Shown piece after piece: positions 1 through 9,186 of a stretch of 33,355 nucleotides of DNA. Positions within the stretch are counted from its first letter, which is position 1, and each line of letters starts with the position of its first letter. The notes under the pieces were generated by a model that saw only the letters and a program-made list of their open reading frames with translations, had not been told where the DNA came from and did not search any database. A program made the translations under genes and the position numbers. The stretch is from Bryobacterales bacterium (GTDB lineage Bacteria > Acidobacteriota > Terriglobia > Bryobacterales > Bryobacteraceae): NCBI GenBank assembly GCA_003142185.1, contig PLOR01000114.1, forward strand, positions 1-33,355, in the 5' to 3' direction.

Positions 1-411
<411 letters not shown>

Positions 412-427
412 GCGTCAGCGATTTTGA

Positions 428-518
428 GCCACGGATGAACACGGATCAACACAGATAAGAAAACAAGAGTCAAAACAAGATTCCTTCTTATCCGTGTTGA
501 TCTGTGTTCATCCGTGGC
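428..518. repeat. Long inverted repeat downstream of glnA (34-bp arms)
   Basis: Arms at 428-461 and 485-518 are inverted copies with two differences in 34 positions, one of which is a G-U wobble in the + strand transcript. The loop is 23 nt and A-rich. The arms carry the tandem-looking unit CACGGATGAACACGGAT. It could fold into a very stable hairpin ending or protecting the glnA message. From memory, units of this type are dispersed in many acidobacterial, planctomycete and verrucomicrobial genomes, so it may be a small mobile palindrome rather than a dedicated terminator. No other copy is present in this window. Confidence 0.8.
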
Positions 519-669
519 TTTGTTTGGTGGGTTGCCGAGACAGAGCATGATGCACGACCTGTTTCGGAGCCGCAGCCATCGGAGACCGGTCAGGGATCCG
601 CTCAACTGAATTGAGCCGGTGAGCCGTTCCATAGTAAGTTATAGTCTGGCCCCTGGGAGCGGCGTCAGA

Positions 670-1509
670 ATGCAGAGTTTAAGTTCCCTGTTAGAACACC
701 CCGGCCTGCTTGCGAGAAAAGCGGTTGGCCGCCTCCGGCGAAGACTGACGAAGGTCCCGGAAGGTTCCGTGGTCAAGCTGATTAACGGCGCGGTCCGATT
801 CGAGTTTCAATGGCAGCCGTTTCTGGCGGACGAAGACCAGCGTGCGATGTTCACGGGGTCCTACGACCTTATCCTATGTGACTGCTTCAAGAAACACCTA
901 TCCTCCGGCGACATTGTCCTGGATGTGGGTGCGAACGTAGGGTATGTGTCGGCCGTTGCGGCGTCCTATGTCGGAACGGCAGGCGCGGTTCATGGCTTCG
1001 AACCATTAAGAATGTGCTTCGACCGGCTGCAGGTCTTGAGCGCATTGAACCCGCAATTCCATTTTGTGTTCAACAATGTCGCGATTGGCGATCAAGAGGG
1101 CGTTCTGCCTATATCGTATGACCCACAGGGAGAGTCGCGCAACGCAACTCTGGTTCCAGGAAAGAAATGCGGCGTCACAGAAAATGTGCCGGTCAAACGG
1201 CTGGACGACTATATTCGAAGTAACGTATCGTCGCCAGAACGAATTAAACTCATTAAGATCGATGTCGAAGGATTTGAGTTTCCGGTGCTAAGAGGACTGG
1301 AACGCTTCCTGGCAGGAGAGAGCCACAGACCCGTCATAGTATGCGAGATCAAGCCGTGGGAGGTCGAAAAGCTCGGCTTCGCCATCGGCGATTTGGTGCA
1401 GTATATGAAGAGCTTTGGTTACGATTCGTACGATATGGTAAGCCAAAACAAACGGATCGATTTAGCGCAACTCACCGATATAGAAGTGGTGTTGTTTCGG
1501 ACATGTTGA
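670..1509 (+). CDS. FkbM-family SAM-dependent methyltransferase
   Basis: The 279-residue protein is a class I methyltransferase of the FkbM family, which usually O-methylates sugars or polyketide/polysaccharide hydroxyls; the substrate here is unknown. SAM motif I is LDVGANVGY (Asp85-Val-Gly87), followed by FEP at the end of the next strand and the family's IDVEGFE block (Asp198-Glu200). I chose ATG 670 because GGGAG lies about 10 nt upstream; an in-frame GTG at 619 has no visible ribosome site and would add 17 residues. The gene stands alone between glnA and the MOSC-glnE pair. It uses ATA, AGT and TTA codons much more than its neighbours, which suggests horizontal acquisition. Confidence 0.85.
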   Translation: MQSLSSLLEHPGLLARKAVGRLRRRLTKVPEGSVVKLINGAVRFEFQWQPFLADEDQRAMFTGSYDLILCDCFKKHLSSGDIVLDVGANVGYVSAVAASYVGTAGAVHGFEPLRMCFDRLQVLSALNPQFHFVFNNVAIGDQEGVLPISYDPQGESRNATLVPGKKCGVTENVPVKRLDDYIRSNVSSPERIKLIKIDVEGFEFPVLRGLERFLAGESHRPVIVCEIKPWEVEKLGFAIGDLVQYMKSFGYDSYDMVSQNKRIDLAQLTDIEVVLFRTC

Positions 1510-1637
1510 GCCTTCTCTCGACACCTGCGACCGGCAAATTGCCGCCGGGCCGCGGGCGTGGCGGGTGGTGAGACGCTGCGGAGGCCGGCGGTAACAGCTT
1601 AGAATGGTGGCGCGGGGCAGTGAGCCGCCGCGTTCCG

Positions 1638-2132
1638 ATGCAAGGCACCATCATCCAGATCAACGTTTCCCAGGGAGGCCTGCCGAAGCGGCCGATTGCG
1701 CAGGGGCGGATCGGCGCCATTGGGCTCGAAGGCGATGCGCAGGCACACCCGCAGATCCACGGCGGCCCGCGCAAGGCCGTTCTGGTGATCGCCGCGGAGG
1801 TGGTGGATGAGTTGGCCGCTCGCGGCTATCCGGTCTTCTACGGCGCATTGGGGGAGAACCTGACCATGCGCGGCCTGGATGTGCGCGGCCTGCGCATCGG
1901 CGATCGCCTGCGCGCGGGGGGCGCGATTATCGAGATCACCCAGGTGCGCGTTCCCTGCGGCCAACTGGATGTTTATGGCGAATCGCTCAAAGGCGATCTG
2001 TATGATGCGCGCGTCAAGGCCGGCGACAGCGGCTCGCCGCGCTGGGGCAGGAGCGGGTTCTATACCAGCGTGGTGGAGGCGGGCGCGGTGGCGACGGGCG
2101 ATATAATTACGCCAGTGGCCCAGCATGCCTAA
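1638..2132 (+). CDS. MOSC domain-containing protein
   Basis: This is a 164-residue single MOSC (molybdenum cofactor sulfurase C-terminal) domain protein of the YiiM-like type. Family members handle sulfur or N-hydroxylated substrates with molybdenum cofactor; no exact substrate can be named. Recognisable blocks are the N-terminal QINVSQGGLPK, GLEGD, IHGGPRKAV, LGENLTMRGLD, and VPCGQLD, whose cysteine is the conserved cofactor/sulfur-carrying residue. ATG 1638 starts exactly at the family's usual N terminus; GTG 1620 is an alternative adding six residues. The stop codon is only 3 nt before glnE, so the two are probably cotranscribed, although no functional link is known. Confidence 0.85.
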   Translation: MQGTIIQINVSQGGLPKRPIAQGRIGAIGLEGDAQAHPQIHGGPRKAVLVIAAEVVDELAARGYPVFYGALGENLTMRGLDVRGLRIGDRLRAGGAIIEITQVRVPCGQLDVYGESLKGDLYDARVKAGDSGSPRWGRSGFYTSVVEAGAVATGDIITPVAQHA

Positions 2133-2135
2133 CCG

Positions 2136-4931
2136 ATGCTGACTTTGCTCGATCGCGTTCCCGAGCGCGTGGCGGCGCGTATCCGGCTGCTGCTGGCTTC
2201 GGTGCCGGACCCGCAGGCGGCGGCGCGCTACCTGGAGCGGTTGGGGCAGGCTTCCCCTTCCGCCTTCGACCGCATCACCAGCTCGCCGGCGGCCCTGCAG
2301 TCGGCGGCCAATATATTCGCGTACAGCGCGTTTCTTTCCGATGCCGTCCTCAAGAACCCGGAGCAGATCCTGCAGGTTGCCAGCTCCGGTAATTTTTACC
2401 GGGTGCTGTCGGTGGAACAATACGAGGAGCGGCTGTACGATTTTCTCGGCGCGGGCCACGGCGGCGTGCCTTCCGGAGTCGAATTGGCGCGGTTTCGGCG
2501 TCGCCAGTTGCTGCGGATCGCACTGCGCGACGTGCTGGGAGTGGCCGGCCTGGCGGAGATTACCGAGGAGCTCTCGAGCGTGGCCGACGCGATTCTGAGC
2601 GTGGCGTACCGGCACCTCCGCGACGACTTCGTCGCGCGCCACGGCGAGCCGCGCCTGGCCGATGGCAGCCCCTGTGGATTCTCGGTAATTGCGCTCGGCA
2701 AGCTGGGCGGGCAAGAGCTCAATTACAGCTCCGATATCGACCTGATGTTCGTTTACGGCGGCAATGGCCAAACCGACGGACCGGAGGTCGTCACTAACAA
2801 AGAGTTTTATAAGAAGGTCGCCAACCAATACACGCAGTTACTATCCACTTACACCGCCGAAGGCCAATGTTACCGCGTGGATTTGCGGCTGCGCCCGGAC
2901 GGGACGCTGGGCGAGGTGGCGATTTCCGGCGAGGGCGCGCGAAATTACTACGGCGGGCGGGCGCGCGACTGGGAGAAGCAGATGCTGATCAAGGCGCGCG
3001 TGGCGGCAGGCGAGCCGGAGCCGGGCGCGGCGCTGCTGGAGTTCGTGGAGCCGTTGATTTACCAGACCTCGCTCGATTTCCGGGCGGTGGAAGCGGTATC
3101 CGAGACGCGGCAACGGATCAGCGAAAAGATGGCCGCGCGGCGGCGCGTGGGCGGCATCAACATCAAGCTTACGTCCGGCGGCATTCGCGACATCGAGTTC
3201 CTGGTGCAGTGCCTGCAGCGGCTGCACGGCGGCCGCGAGACGTGGGTGCGGCACGGCGGCACCATGTTCGCGCTGTTCCGGTTGCGCGACAAAGGGCTGC
3301 TCTCGGGAGCCGAATATGCGCGCCTCGCGTCGGCTTACCAATTCCTGCGCTACCTGGAGCACCGTCTGCAACTGGAAGACGACCGGCAGACGCACACGCT
3401 TCCGGTCGATCCGGAGGCGTTGGGCCTGCTGGCGCGCAAGATGCCGCCGGCGGCGACGGGAGAGGCGCTCGACGCCGATTCCCTGGCGCGGAGCCTGGAC
3501 GAACACCTGGCCGCGGTGCGCGAGATTTACGAGCGCGTGATTCACGCGCAGAAGCCGCTGTACTACACGCCCGGCTTCGAACCGGCGCTCGAAGAGGAGC
3601 CGGAAGCGGCGCCGGTAGCGACTAACCTGACGCGCTTTTTGGATCAGCGGGCGCCAGGACTCGCAGGCGCTGTGGCCACGGCCGGCTTGCATCGCGGGCG
3701 GGAGCGCTTCGAACATTTCCTCGAGAAAGCGTTTGCGCAACCGGAGATCCTGGAGCGCCTGGACGGCGACGCGCGCCTGGCGGCCGGCGTGCTCGATGTG
3801 TTCGAGCACAGCGGCCATTTCGCCGACGAGTTGCTGCGCTACCCGGAGCTGATGGAGGAAATCGGCGAACCACTCCGGCTGGAAGGCAGCGCGCTGACCG
3901 ACGGCGGCTCGCTGCGCCGCTATTACCGGCGGCAGATGCTGCGCATCCAAACCGAAAGCCTGCTCGAAGCTCCGCCCATTTTCGCGACCCTGGGCAAGAC
4001 TTCGCTGCTGGCGGATAGCGTGATCGCAGCCGCATACCAGATCGCGGTGGGGGATGCCCCGCCGCCGGCGAACCACGCCTACGATCCTTCCAACCAGATG
4101 ATGGTGATCGCGCTCGGCCGCCTGGGCATGCGCGAATTCGACCTGGGATCGGACGCCGATCTGGTCTTCGCGATTCCCGATCAGGACTCCGCGGAACACG
4201 CCTTCTGGACGGACGTAGCCGAGCGCATGGTGCAGATCTTGAGCGCCTACACGGGCGAGGGCGTGATGTTCGCCATCGATACGCGCCTGCGGCCCAACGG
4301 CCGCGAAGGCGACCTGGTGCAATCGGAAGGCGCTTACAAGGCGTATTTCGAGGGCCACGCCGAGGCCTGGGAGGGCATCGCCTACATGAAATCGCGCGCC
4401 GTGGCGGGAAACATCGAGCGCGCCACCGAGTTCTTGAACGAGCTGCAACAGGTCGACTGGCGGCGCTACGGCCAGAGCATGCGGTCGCGCAAGGAGCTGG
4501 CCGAGATGCGCGCGCGCCTGGAACGGGAGCAGGGGCCGCGCAATCCGCTGAAGGCCGGCAGGGGCGGGTTCTACGATATCGATTTCGCGCTGATGTACCT
4601 GCGCCTGCGCGCCGCCGGCATCTTCTATAAGGTGCTGAACACGCCGGAGCGCATTGACGTGAACGAGAAGATGGGGCACCTGGACCGCGAGGACGCCGGC
4701 TTCCTGCTGGAGGCCGCCACGTTCTACCGCGGGATCGACCACGGGCAGCGGATTTCGCGCGGCCACGCCGAGGGCAGCCTGCCCACTTCGCAGGCGCAAA
4801 TGGAAGTGCTGGCAAACCTGGTGAAACGCTGGACGCCGGAGCATCTGCACCAGCAGCGCCTGGACGTCACGCTGCGGGAAATCCGCCGCCGCACGCGCGA
4901 GTACTTCAACCGGCTGTTCGGGCGGTCATGA
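2136..4931 (+). CDS. glnE: Bifunctional glutamine synthetase adenylyltransferase/deadenylase
   Basis: At 931 residues it is close to the E. coli GlnE length (946). Two nucleotidyltransferase halves are visible. The N-terminal deadenylase half has ALGKLGGQE followed by SSDIDLMF (Asp200, Asp202). The C-terminal adenylylating half has ALGRLGMREF followed by GSDADLVF (Asp673, Asp675). The G(K/R)LG...D-x-D pairs bind Mg-ATP. The second half has GM rather than the more usual GG after RL. It moves AMP on and off the glutamine synthetase tyrosine, normally under PII control; the glnA end at 1-411 keeps that tyrosine. It follows the MOSC gene by 3 nt and overlaps the histidine kinase gene by ATGA. Confidence 0.96.
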   Translation: MLTLLDRVPERVAARIRLLLASVPDPQAAARYLERLGQASPSAFDRITSSPAALQSAANIFAYSAFLSDAVLKNPEQILQVASSGNFYRVLSVEQYEERLYDFLGAGHGGVPSGVELARFRRRQLLRIALRDVLGVAGLAEITEELSSVADAILSVAYRHLRDDFVARHGEPRLADGSPCGFSVIALGKLGGQELNYSSDIDLMFVYGGNGQTDGPEVVTNKEFYKKVANQYTQLLSTYTAEGQCYRVDLRLRPDGTLGEVAISGEGARNYYGGRARDWEKQMLIKARVAAGEPEPGAALLEFVEPLIYQTSLDFRAVEAVSETRQRISEKMAARRRVGGINIKLTSGGIRDIEFLVQCLQRLHGGRETWVRHGGTMFALFRLRDKGLLSGAEYARLASAYQFLRYLEHRLQLEDDRQTHTLPVDPEALGLLARKMPPAATGEALDADSLARSLDEHLAAVREIYERVIHAQKPLYYTPGFEPALEEEPEAAPVATNLTRFLDQRAPGLAGAVATAGLHRGRERFEHFLEKAFAQPEILERLDGDARLAAGVLDVFEHSGHFADELLRYPELMEEIGEPLRLEGSALTDGGSLRRYYRRQMLRIQTESLLEAPPIFATLGKTSLLADSVIAAAYQIAVGDAPPPANHAYDPSNQMMVIALGRLGMREFDLGSDADLVFAIPDQDSAEHAFWTDVAERMVQILSAYTGEGVMFAIDTRLRPNGREGDLVQSEGAYKAYFEGHAEAWEGIAYMKSRAVAGNIERATEFLNELQQVDWRRYGQSMRSRKELAEMRARLEREQGPRNPLKAGRGGFYDIDFALMYLRLRAAGIFYKVLNTPERIDVNEKMGHLDREDAGFLLEAATFYRGIDHGQRISRGHAEGSLPTSQAQMEVLANLVKRWTPEHLHQQRLDVTLREIRRRTREYFNRLFGRS

Positions 4932-6355
4932 AGGCGCTGCGATTCGCGGCCTCGCTGGCGCTGGTGGCGGCCATCATCGCGGTTTACCGGCTGACGCCGG
5001 TCAACAACACCACGGTGGCGCTGACGCTGCTGCTGGCCATCCTGGGAATCTCGACCTGGTGGGGACTGGCGGAGGCCACGCTGGCGTCCGTGCTGGCGGT
5101 GCTCGGATTCAACTTCTACTTCCTGCCGCCGGTCGGCAAGCTCACCATTCAGGATCCCGAAAACCTGGTGGCGTTTCTGGCGTTCCTGGTGACGGCGACC
5201 ACCGCCAGTCAGCTTTCGGCGCGGGCCCGGCGCCGCACGGCGGAGGCGGAAGCGCGGCGTCTGGAGAGCGAACGGCTGTATGCGCTGGTGCGGTCGTTGG
5301 CGTTGACCGGCAACCAGCGCAAGACCATCCGCGAATTTCTCAACCGGGTGGTGCAGGAATTTGGCTGCCGGGGAGCGGCCTTCTTTTATCGGGAGACGGA
5401 CGAGATCTTCCGCACCGGCCCGGAGAGCCAGCCGGTGACGGACCACGACCTGAGAGTTGCGGCGGAGATCGAGCACGCCTCGGGCGAGGCGACCGGCGAC
5501 TGGGTGGCCAGCCCCGTCCGCCTGGGCATGCGGAGCCTCGGCAGCCTGGGCCTGGTGGCGCCGCTGCCTTCCGCGCAGATGGTGCGGGCCATCGCGGACC
5601 TGGCCGCCATCACCGTCGAAAAGGCGCGCGCCATGGAGGAAGCCAGCCACACCGAAGCCGCGCGCCAGAGCGAGCTGCTGAAATCGGCGCTGCTCGATTC
5701 GCTCGCCCACGATATCAAGACGCCGCTGACCTCCATCAAAGCCGCCGTCACTAGCCTGCTGGGCGAAGCCGCGGCTGCGGACCGCGAGTTGCTGACCATC
5801 ATCAACGAGGAAGCCGACCGCCTGAATCAACTCGCCGCGGAAGTGGTGGCGATGGCGCGCATCGAAGCCGGCAAGCTGCACCTGGAGAAGCGGGAGGTGC
5901 CGGTGGAGCAGATCGTCACCGGCGCGCTGGCCGAAGTGGAGGCGCTGCGCAAGGGCCGCCCCATCGCCATCCACGCGGCGGCCGATCTGCCCGCGGCCGA
6001 AGCCGATCCCGAGCTGGCGCAGCAGGTGGTAAAGCAGTTTCTGGAAAACGCCCTCAAGTACACGCCCGAGGACACGCCCATCACCGTCTCGGCGGAGCGA
6101 AAGAGCGGAAAGATCGTGATCGGCGTCGCCGACCGCGGCCCGGGCATCGAAGAGCATGAGCGCGCGCTGATCTTCGACCGCTTCTATCGCGGCCGCGAGC
6201 AGCGTTTCAAAACCAAGGGAACGGGCATGGGACTCGCCATCGCCAAGGGAATCGTGGAGGCGCACGGCGAACGGATCTGGGTGGAGAGCGAGCGGCGCCA
6301 GGGTTCGGTGTTTTACTTTACGCTGGCGGCCGCGGCGGGAGGCAAAGACAATTGA
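4928..6355 (+). CDS. KdpD-like sensor histidine kinase lacking the KdpD/USP sensor domains
   Basis: The 475-residue protein begins with four hydrophobic segments within about residues 5-95 (DUF4118, the KdpD membrane module). A GAF-like region follows around 120-230. The HisKA site is LAHDIKTPL (His261), and the ATPase domain carries ENALKYTP (N box), DRGPGI (G1) and TGMGLAI (G2). True KdpD proteins carry about 400 N-terminal cytoplasmic residues (KdpD and USP domains) that are absent here. No kdpFABC genes are in the window, so the potassium-sensing role cannot be assumed. It overlaps glnE by 4 nt (ATGA) and the regulator gene by 4 nt, so the three are probably translated together. Confidence 0.9.
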   Translation: MKALRFAASLALVAAIIAVYRLTPVNNTTVALTLLLAILGISTWWGLAEATLASVLAVLGFNFYFLPPVGKLTIQDPENLVAFLAFLVTATTASQLSARARRRTAEAEARRLESERLYALVRSLALTGNQRKTIREFLNRVVQEFGCRGAAFFYRETDEIFRTGPESQPVTDHDLRVAAEIEHASGEATGDWVASPVRLGMRSLGSLGLVAPLPSAQMVRAIADLAAITVEKARAMEEASHTEAARQSELLKSALLDSLAHDIKTPLTSIKAAVTSLLGEAAAADRELLTIINEEADRLNQLAAEVVAMARIEAGKLHLEKREVPVEQIVTGALAEVEALRKGRPIAIHAAADLPAAEADPELAQQVVKQFLENALKYTPEDTPITVSAERKSGKIVIGVADRGPGIEEHERALIFDRFYRGREQRFKTKGTGMGLAIAKGIVEAHGERIWVESERRQGSVFYFTLAAAAGGKDN

Positions 6356-7041
6356 GCGCCGGAAAAGTTCTGGTGGTGGATGACGATCCGCAGATCCGCC
6401 GCGTGATGAAGGCCACGCTGGTGGGGCACAGCTATGAGGTGCTCGAAGCGCGCACCGGCGAGGACGCGCTGGAGATGTTCGCCCGTGAAGCGCCCAGTCT
6501 GGTGCTGCTGGATATGAACATGCCCGGCATGGGCGGCCTGGAAACCTGCCGCGCGCTGCGCGCCGCTTCCGACGTGCCGGTGATCGTGCTGACAGTGCGC
6601 AACTCGGAGAAGGACAAGGTAGCGGCGCTCGATGCCGGCGCCGACGATTACGTCACCAAGCCATTCGGCATTGAAGAGCTGCTGGCGCGCATTCGCGCTG
6701 CGTTGCGCCGTTCCCCCACCGGCCCCGAGGGCGGTCCGCGCAGTTTCGAAACCGCCGGCCTGGAAGTCGATTTCGAGCTTCGCCGCGTGCGCGCGCAAGG
6801 CCGCGACGTGCGCCTGACGCCGAAGGAATTCGAGCTGCTCCGCTGCCTGGTGACGCACGCCGGCCGCCCGGTAACGCACCGCGAGCTGCTGCAAGCCGTG
6901 TGGGGCCCGGATTACGGCGACGAGCCCGAATACCTGCGCGTTTTCATCAACCAATTGCGCAAGAAAATCGAAGCCAACCCGGCAAAGCCGACGATCATTT
7001 TGACCGAACCGTGGGTGGGATATAGGCTGGCGGCGGGCTAG
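6352..7041 (+). CDS. KdpE-like OmpR-family response regulator
   Basis: The 229-residue protein has a receiver domain (VVDDD near the N terminus, phospho-acceptor Asp54 in LLDMNMPG, conserved Lys in TKPFG) and a C-terminal winged helix ending in VWGPDYGDE...LRKKIE...VGYRL, close to KdpE. The TTG start at 6352 overlaps the kinase stop (TTGA) and has GGGAGG about 10 nt upstream, inside the kinase gene. It is the evident partner of the preceding kinase. The target genes are unknown. A small CCCAG/CTGGG hairpin at 7071-7085 follows but has no T tract. Confidence 0.93.
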   Translation: MSAGKVLVVDDDPQIRRVMKATLVGHSYEVLEARTGEDALEMFAREAPSLVLLDMNMPGMGGLETCRALRAASDVPVIVLTVRNSEKDKVAALDAGADDYVTKPFGIEELLARIRAALRRSPTGPEGGPRSFETAGLEVDFELRRVRAQGRDVRLTPKEFELLRCLVTHAGRPVTHRELLQAVWGPDYGDEPEYLRVFINQLRKKIEANPAKPTIILTEPWVGYRLAAG

Positions 7042-7166
7042 GGGCGGTGATGCGGCGCGGAGGAGGAGAACCCAGGTTTTCTGGGCACCATCTCGGCTGC
7101 CAAGCTGCACTGGCTGCGCGCGGCACAAATCCGCTAAGCTATGATCGGCACAGATGAGGCTCACAA

Positions 7167-8438
7167 ATGCGGATTGACCATCTTACAATCGAGAATTTTA
7201 ACGGTTTTGCCCACCGCACATTCAATTTCGACCCACACTTCAATCTGCTCGTCGGGGACAACGCGACTGGGAAGACATCCGTGATCGACGCGCTTGCCGT
7301 GGCAGTCGGCAGTTGGTTCCTCGGCCTTCGGGGAATCGAAAAAAGCCTCGGCATTGATGCCGACGAGGTGCGCCTTGCCGCACACCAACACTTGGATAGT
7401 TACACGTTTGAGAAGCAGTTCCCCTCGCGGATCGAATGTAGTGGCGTCGTCATGGGTCAGCGCATTAGCTGGACCAGAGAACTGCAACATCAGGGCGGCC
7501 GGACGACGACCGTGAGCGCCAAAGCCATCAGCGAGGCTGCAAGTGAAGCCGAGCGGCGCGTGATGACCGGAGAGGACATCACGCTTCCGCTCATCTGCAC
7601 CTACGGCACGGAGCGACGGTGGGTTGAAAAAGTCCATTACGCCAGTAAATCTGCGGGTGACAGGACAAGGCGTAAGCCATCGCGACTCGATGGCTACCGA
7701 GACTGCCTTAACTCGACAATTCAGGAAAGGGCACTCCTGAATTGGATTCGAGATCAGACGACAGCTCCTCTGCCGTCAAAGCAAGATACCGTTGCGCTGA
7801 GAGTGGTAAAGAGTGCCATCATAAGGTGCGTCGAAGGGGCCGCCTCTCTTGATTATGACGGCCGATACGATGATCTAGTCGTCTTACTAGACGAAAGACC
7901 TCAGCTTCTAAAGAACCTGAGCGACGGACAGCGCGTCATGCTCACGCTGGTGGGCGACCTGGCATCGCGAGCCGCGATTCTGAACCCGCATCTGGCCGAC
8001 GCCGCGCTACAGGAAACCCCCGGCGTCGTCATGGTCGACGAGTTGGACCTGCACCTTCATCCAAAATGGCAGCGTCGCATGATCCATGACCTAAAAACCA
8101 CATTCCCATCCCTCCAGTTCATTACCACAACGCATTCGCCACAGTTGGTAGGCGAGGCTCAGCCCGGGGAGATCCTGTTATTAGACGGAGAAGTGACCAC
8201 TTCGCCACCGCGTTCGTTCGGCATTGATTCCAGTCGCATCCTGGAGGAGGTGATGGGAACCAAGTCCCGAGATGGCGACGTCGAGGACCTCCTGGGGCGC
8301 CTATTTCGGTCCATCGACGCCGAGGACTTCGATGGCGCCCGGCGCCTATTGGTCGAAGTGGAGACTAAGCTCGGTCCAGACGATCCGGAAGCGACGCGAG
8401 CGCGTGCATTGATGACCTTTCTGGAATCCAAGGTATGA
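7167..8438 (+). CDS. ptuA: PtuA-like ATPase of a Septu-type defence module
   Basis: A 423-residue SMC/ABC-like AAA ATPase. It has Walker A GDNATGKTS (residues 30-38), an ABC-type signature LSDGQR (251-256), Walker B MVDELDLHLHP with Asp291/Glu292, and a switch His in TTHSPQ (His323). The short N-terminal strand IDHLTIENFNGF is typical of the RecF/AAA_15/AAA_21 group. The stop overlaps the HNH gene by ATGA. This ATPase-plus-HNH pairing is the known Septu (PtuAB) anti-phage arrangement, also found as the effector of Ec78-type retrons. No reverse transcriptase or msr-like RNA is near. Codons are less GC-biased than in the flanking genes, fitting transfer. GAGG about 8 nt upstream supports ATG 7167. 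Confidence 0.82.
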   Translation: MRIDHLTIENFNGFAHRTFNFDPHFNLLVGDNATGKTSVIDALAVAVGSWFLGLRGIEKSLGIDADEVRLAAHQHLDSYTFEKQFPSRIECSGVVMGQRISWTRELQHQGGRTTTVSAKAISEAASEAERRVMTGEDITLPLICTYGTERRWVEKVHYASKSAGDRTRRKPSRLDGYRDCLNSTIQERALLNWIRDQTTAPLPSKQDTVALRVVKSAIIRCVEGAASLDYDGRYDDLVVLLDERPQLLKNLSDGQRVMLTLVGDLASRAAILNPHLADAALQETPGVVMVDELDLHLHPKWQRRMIHDLKTTFPSLQFITTTHSPQLVGEAQPGEILLLDGEVTTSPPRSFGIDSSRILEEVMGTKSRDGDVEDLLGRLFRSIDAEDFDGARRLLVEVETKLGPDDPEATRARALMTFLESKV

Positions 8439-9070
8439 GGGTCATCGTGAAAGGCAAAGAGCCAGCCAGCCTTGTCGAATTTCGCTCCGCTCCGGGCGGG
8501 AATTACGACGGCTACAAAGACAAAGACACCTTGAGGCGGTGCCTCGTCAAGGAGCAGCGGGGACTTTGCTGCTATTGCCTCTCGCGAATTCGTCCGGAAC
8601 CCGGCTCGATGAAAATCGAGCATTGGCACAGCCAGGATAGGTACGAAGCCGAGCAGCTTGACTATGGCAACCTGCTCGGCGCGTGCATGGGTAACGAAGG
8701 GAAGGCCCATTGGGATCAGCACTGTGACACTCGGAAGGGAGATCGGGACCTCTCGCGGAACCCGGCAAACCCAATGCACCGGGTCGATGATCTTGTTCGA
8801 TTTGCGGGAGACGGAACAGTCTTTTCGAGCGATCCGGCTTTCGACGCCGAACTCAACGACGTGCTGAAGCTCAACCTTAAGTTCCTAATGAACAACCGCA
8901 AGTCCGCGCTCGACGCATTCAAGACTGCGCTTGATAAGCGTGGCCAGTTGTCGCAGACAACTCTGAAGAAATGGCTGCGAGAGTGGAACGGAGAATCGGA
9001 TGTTGGCGAACTTCGGGAGTTTTGCCAAGTCGTCGTATACTGGCTTCGGAAACGACTGGCGCGGTCGTGA
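8435..9070 (+). CDS. ptuB: PtuB-like HNH endonuclease of a Septu-type defence module
   Basis: The 211-residue protein matches the TIGR02646-type (retron/Septu-associated) HNH family. Zinc-like cysteines are C45-x2-C48, the HNH core has IEHW (His63), LDYGNLLGAC (Asn79) and HCDTRKGD (His96, Cys97, Lys101). The sequence begins IVKGKEPASLVEFR, as in this family. It would nick or cut DNA when released or activated by the PtuA ATPase complex during infection. The start ATG at 8435 lies inside the ptuA stop, so the two are translationally coupled. The C-terminal third (about 140-211) is helical and likely contacts PtuA (inference). Confidence 0.82.
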   Translation: MRVIVKGKEPASLVEFRSAPGGNYDGYKDKDTLRRCLVKEQRGLCCYCLSRIRPEPGSMKIEHWHSQDRYEAEQLDYGNLLGACMGNEGKAHWDQHCDTRKGDRDLSRNPANPMHRVDDLVRFAGDGTVFSSDPAFDAELNDVLKLNLKFLMNNRKSALDAFKTALDKRGQLSQTTLKKWLREWNGESDVGELREFCQVVVYWLRKRLARS

Positions 9071-9186
9071 AGTCGGCGGCAGTAACCAAATACCCCTCGT
9101 GCCCCGAGATGGACATGACGTAAGCTACTCCGCCACCCAGAACAACTGACGGATTGCGTCGGCAGCCTGGTTCCGCTGCCACTCCC

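Noticed and set aside
1599-2828. 409-codon minus-strand frame across the MOSC gene and glnE start
   Set aside because: It spans the junction of two well-supported + strand genes and has no recognisable domain.
2841-4850. Very long open frame on the minus strand (669 codons)
   Set aside because: It lies antisense to glnE, shows no domain, and is explained by high-GC codon bias leaving few stops.
4928-7041. Complete kdp potassium system
   Set aside because: No kdpA, kdpB or kdpC sequence is present and the kinase lacks the KdpD N-terminal domains.
7042-9186. Retron (reverse transcriptase plus msr/msd) around the Septu pair
   Set aside because: There is no RT motif such as YADD in any frame nearby and no room for an RT gene.
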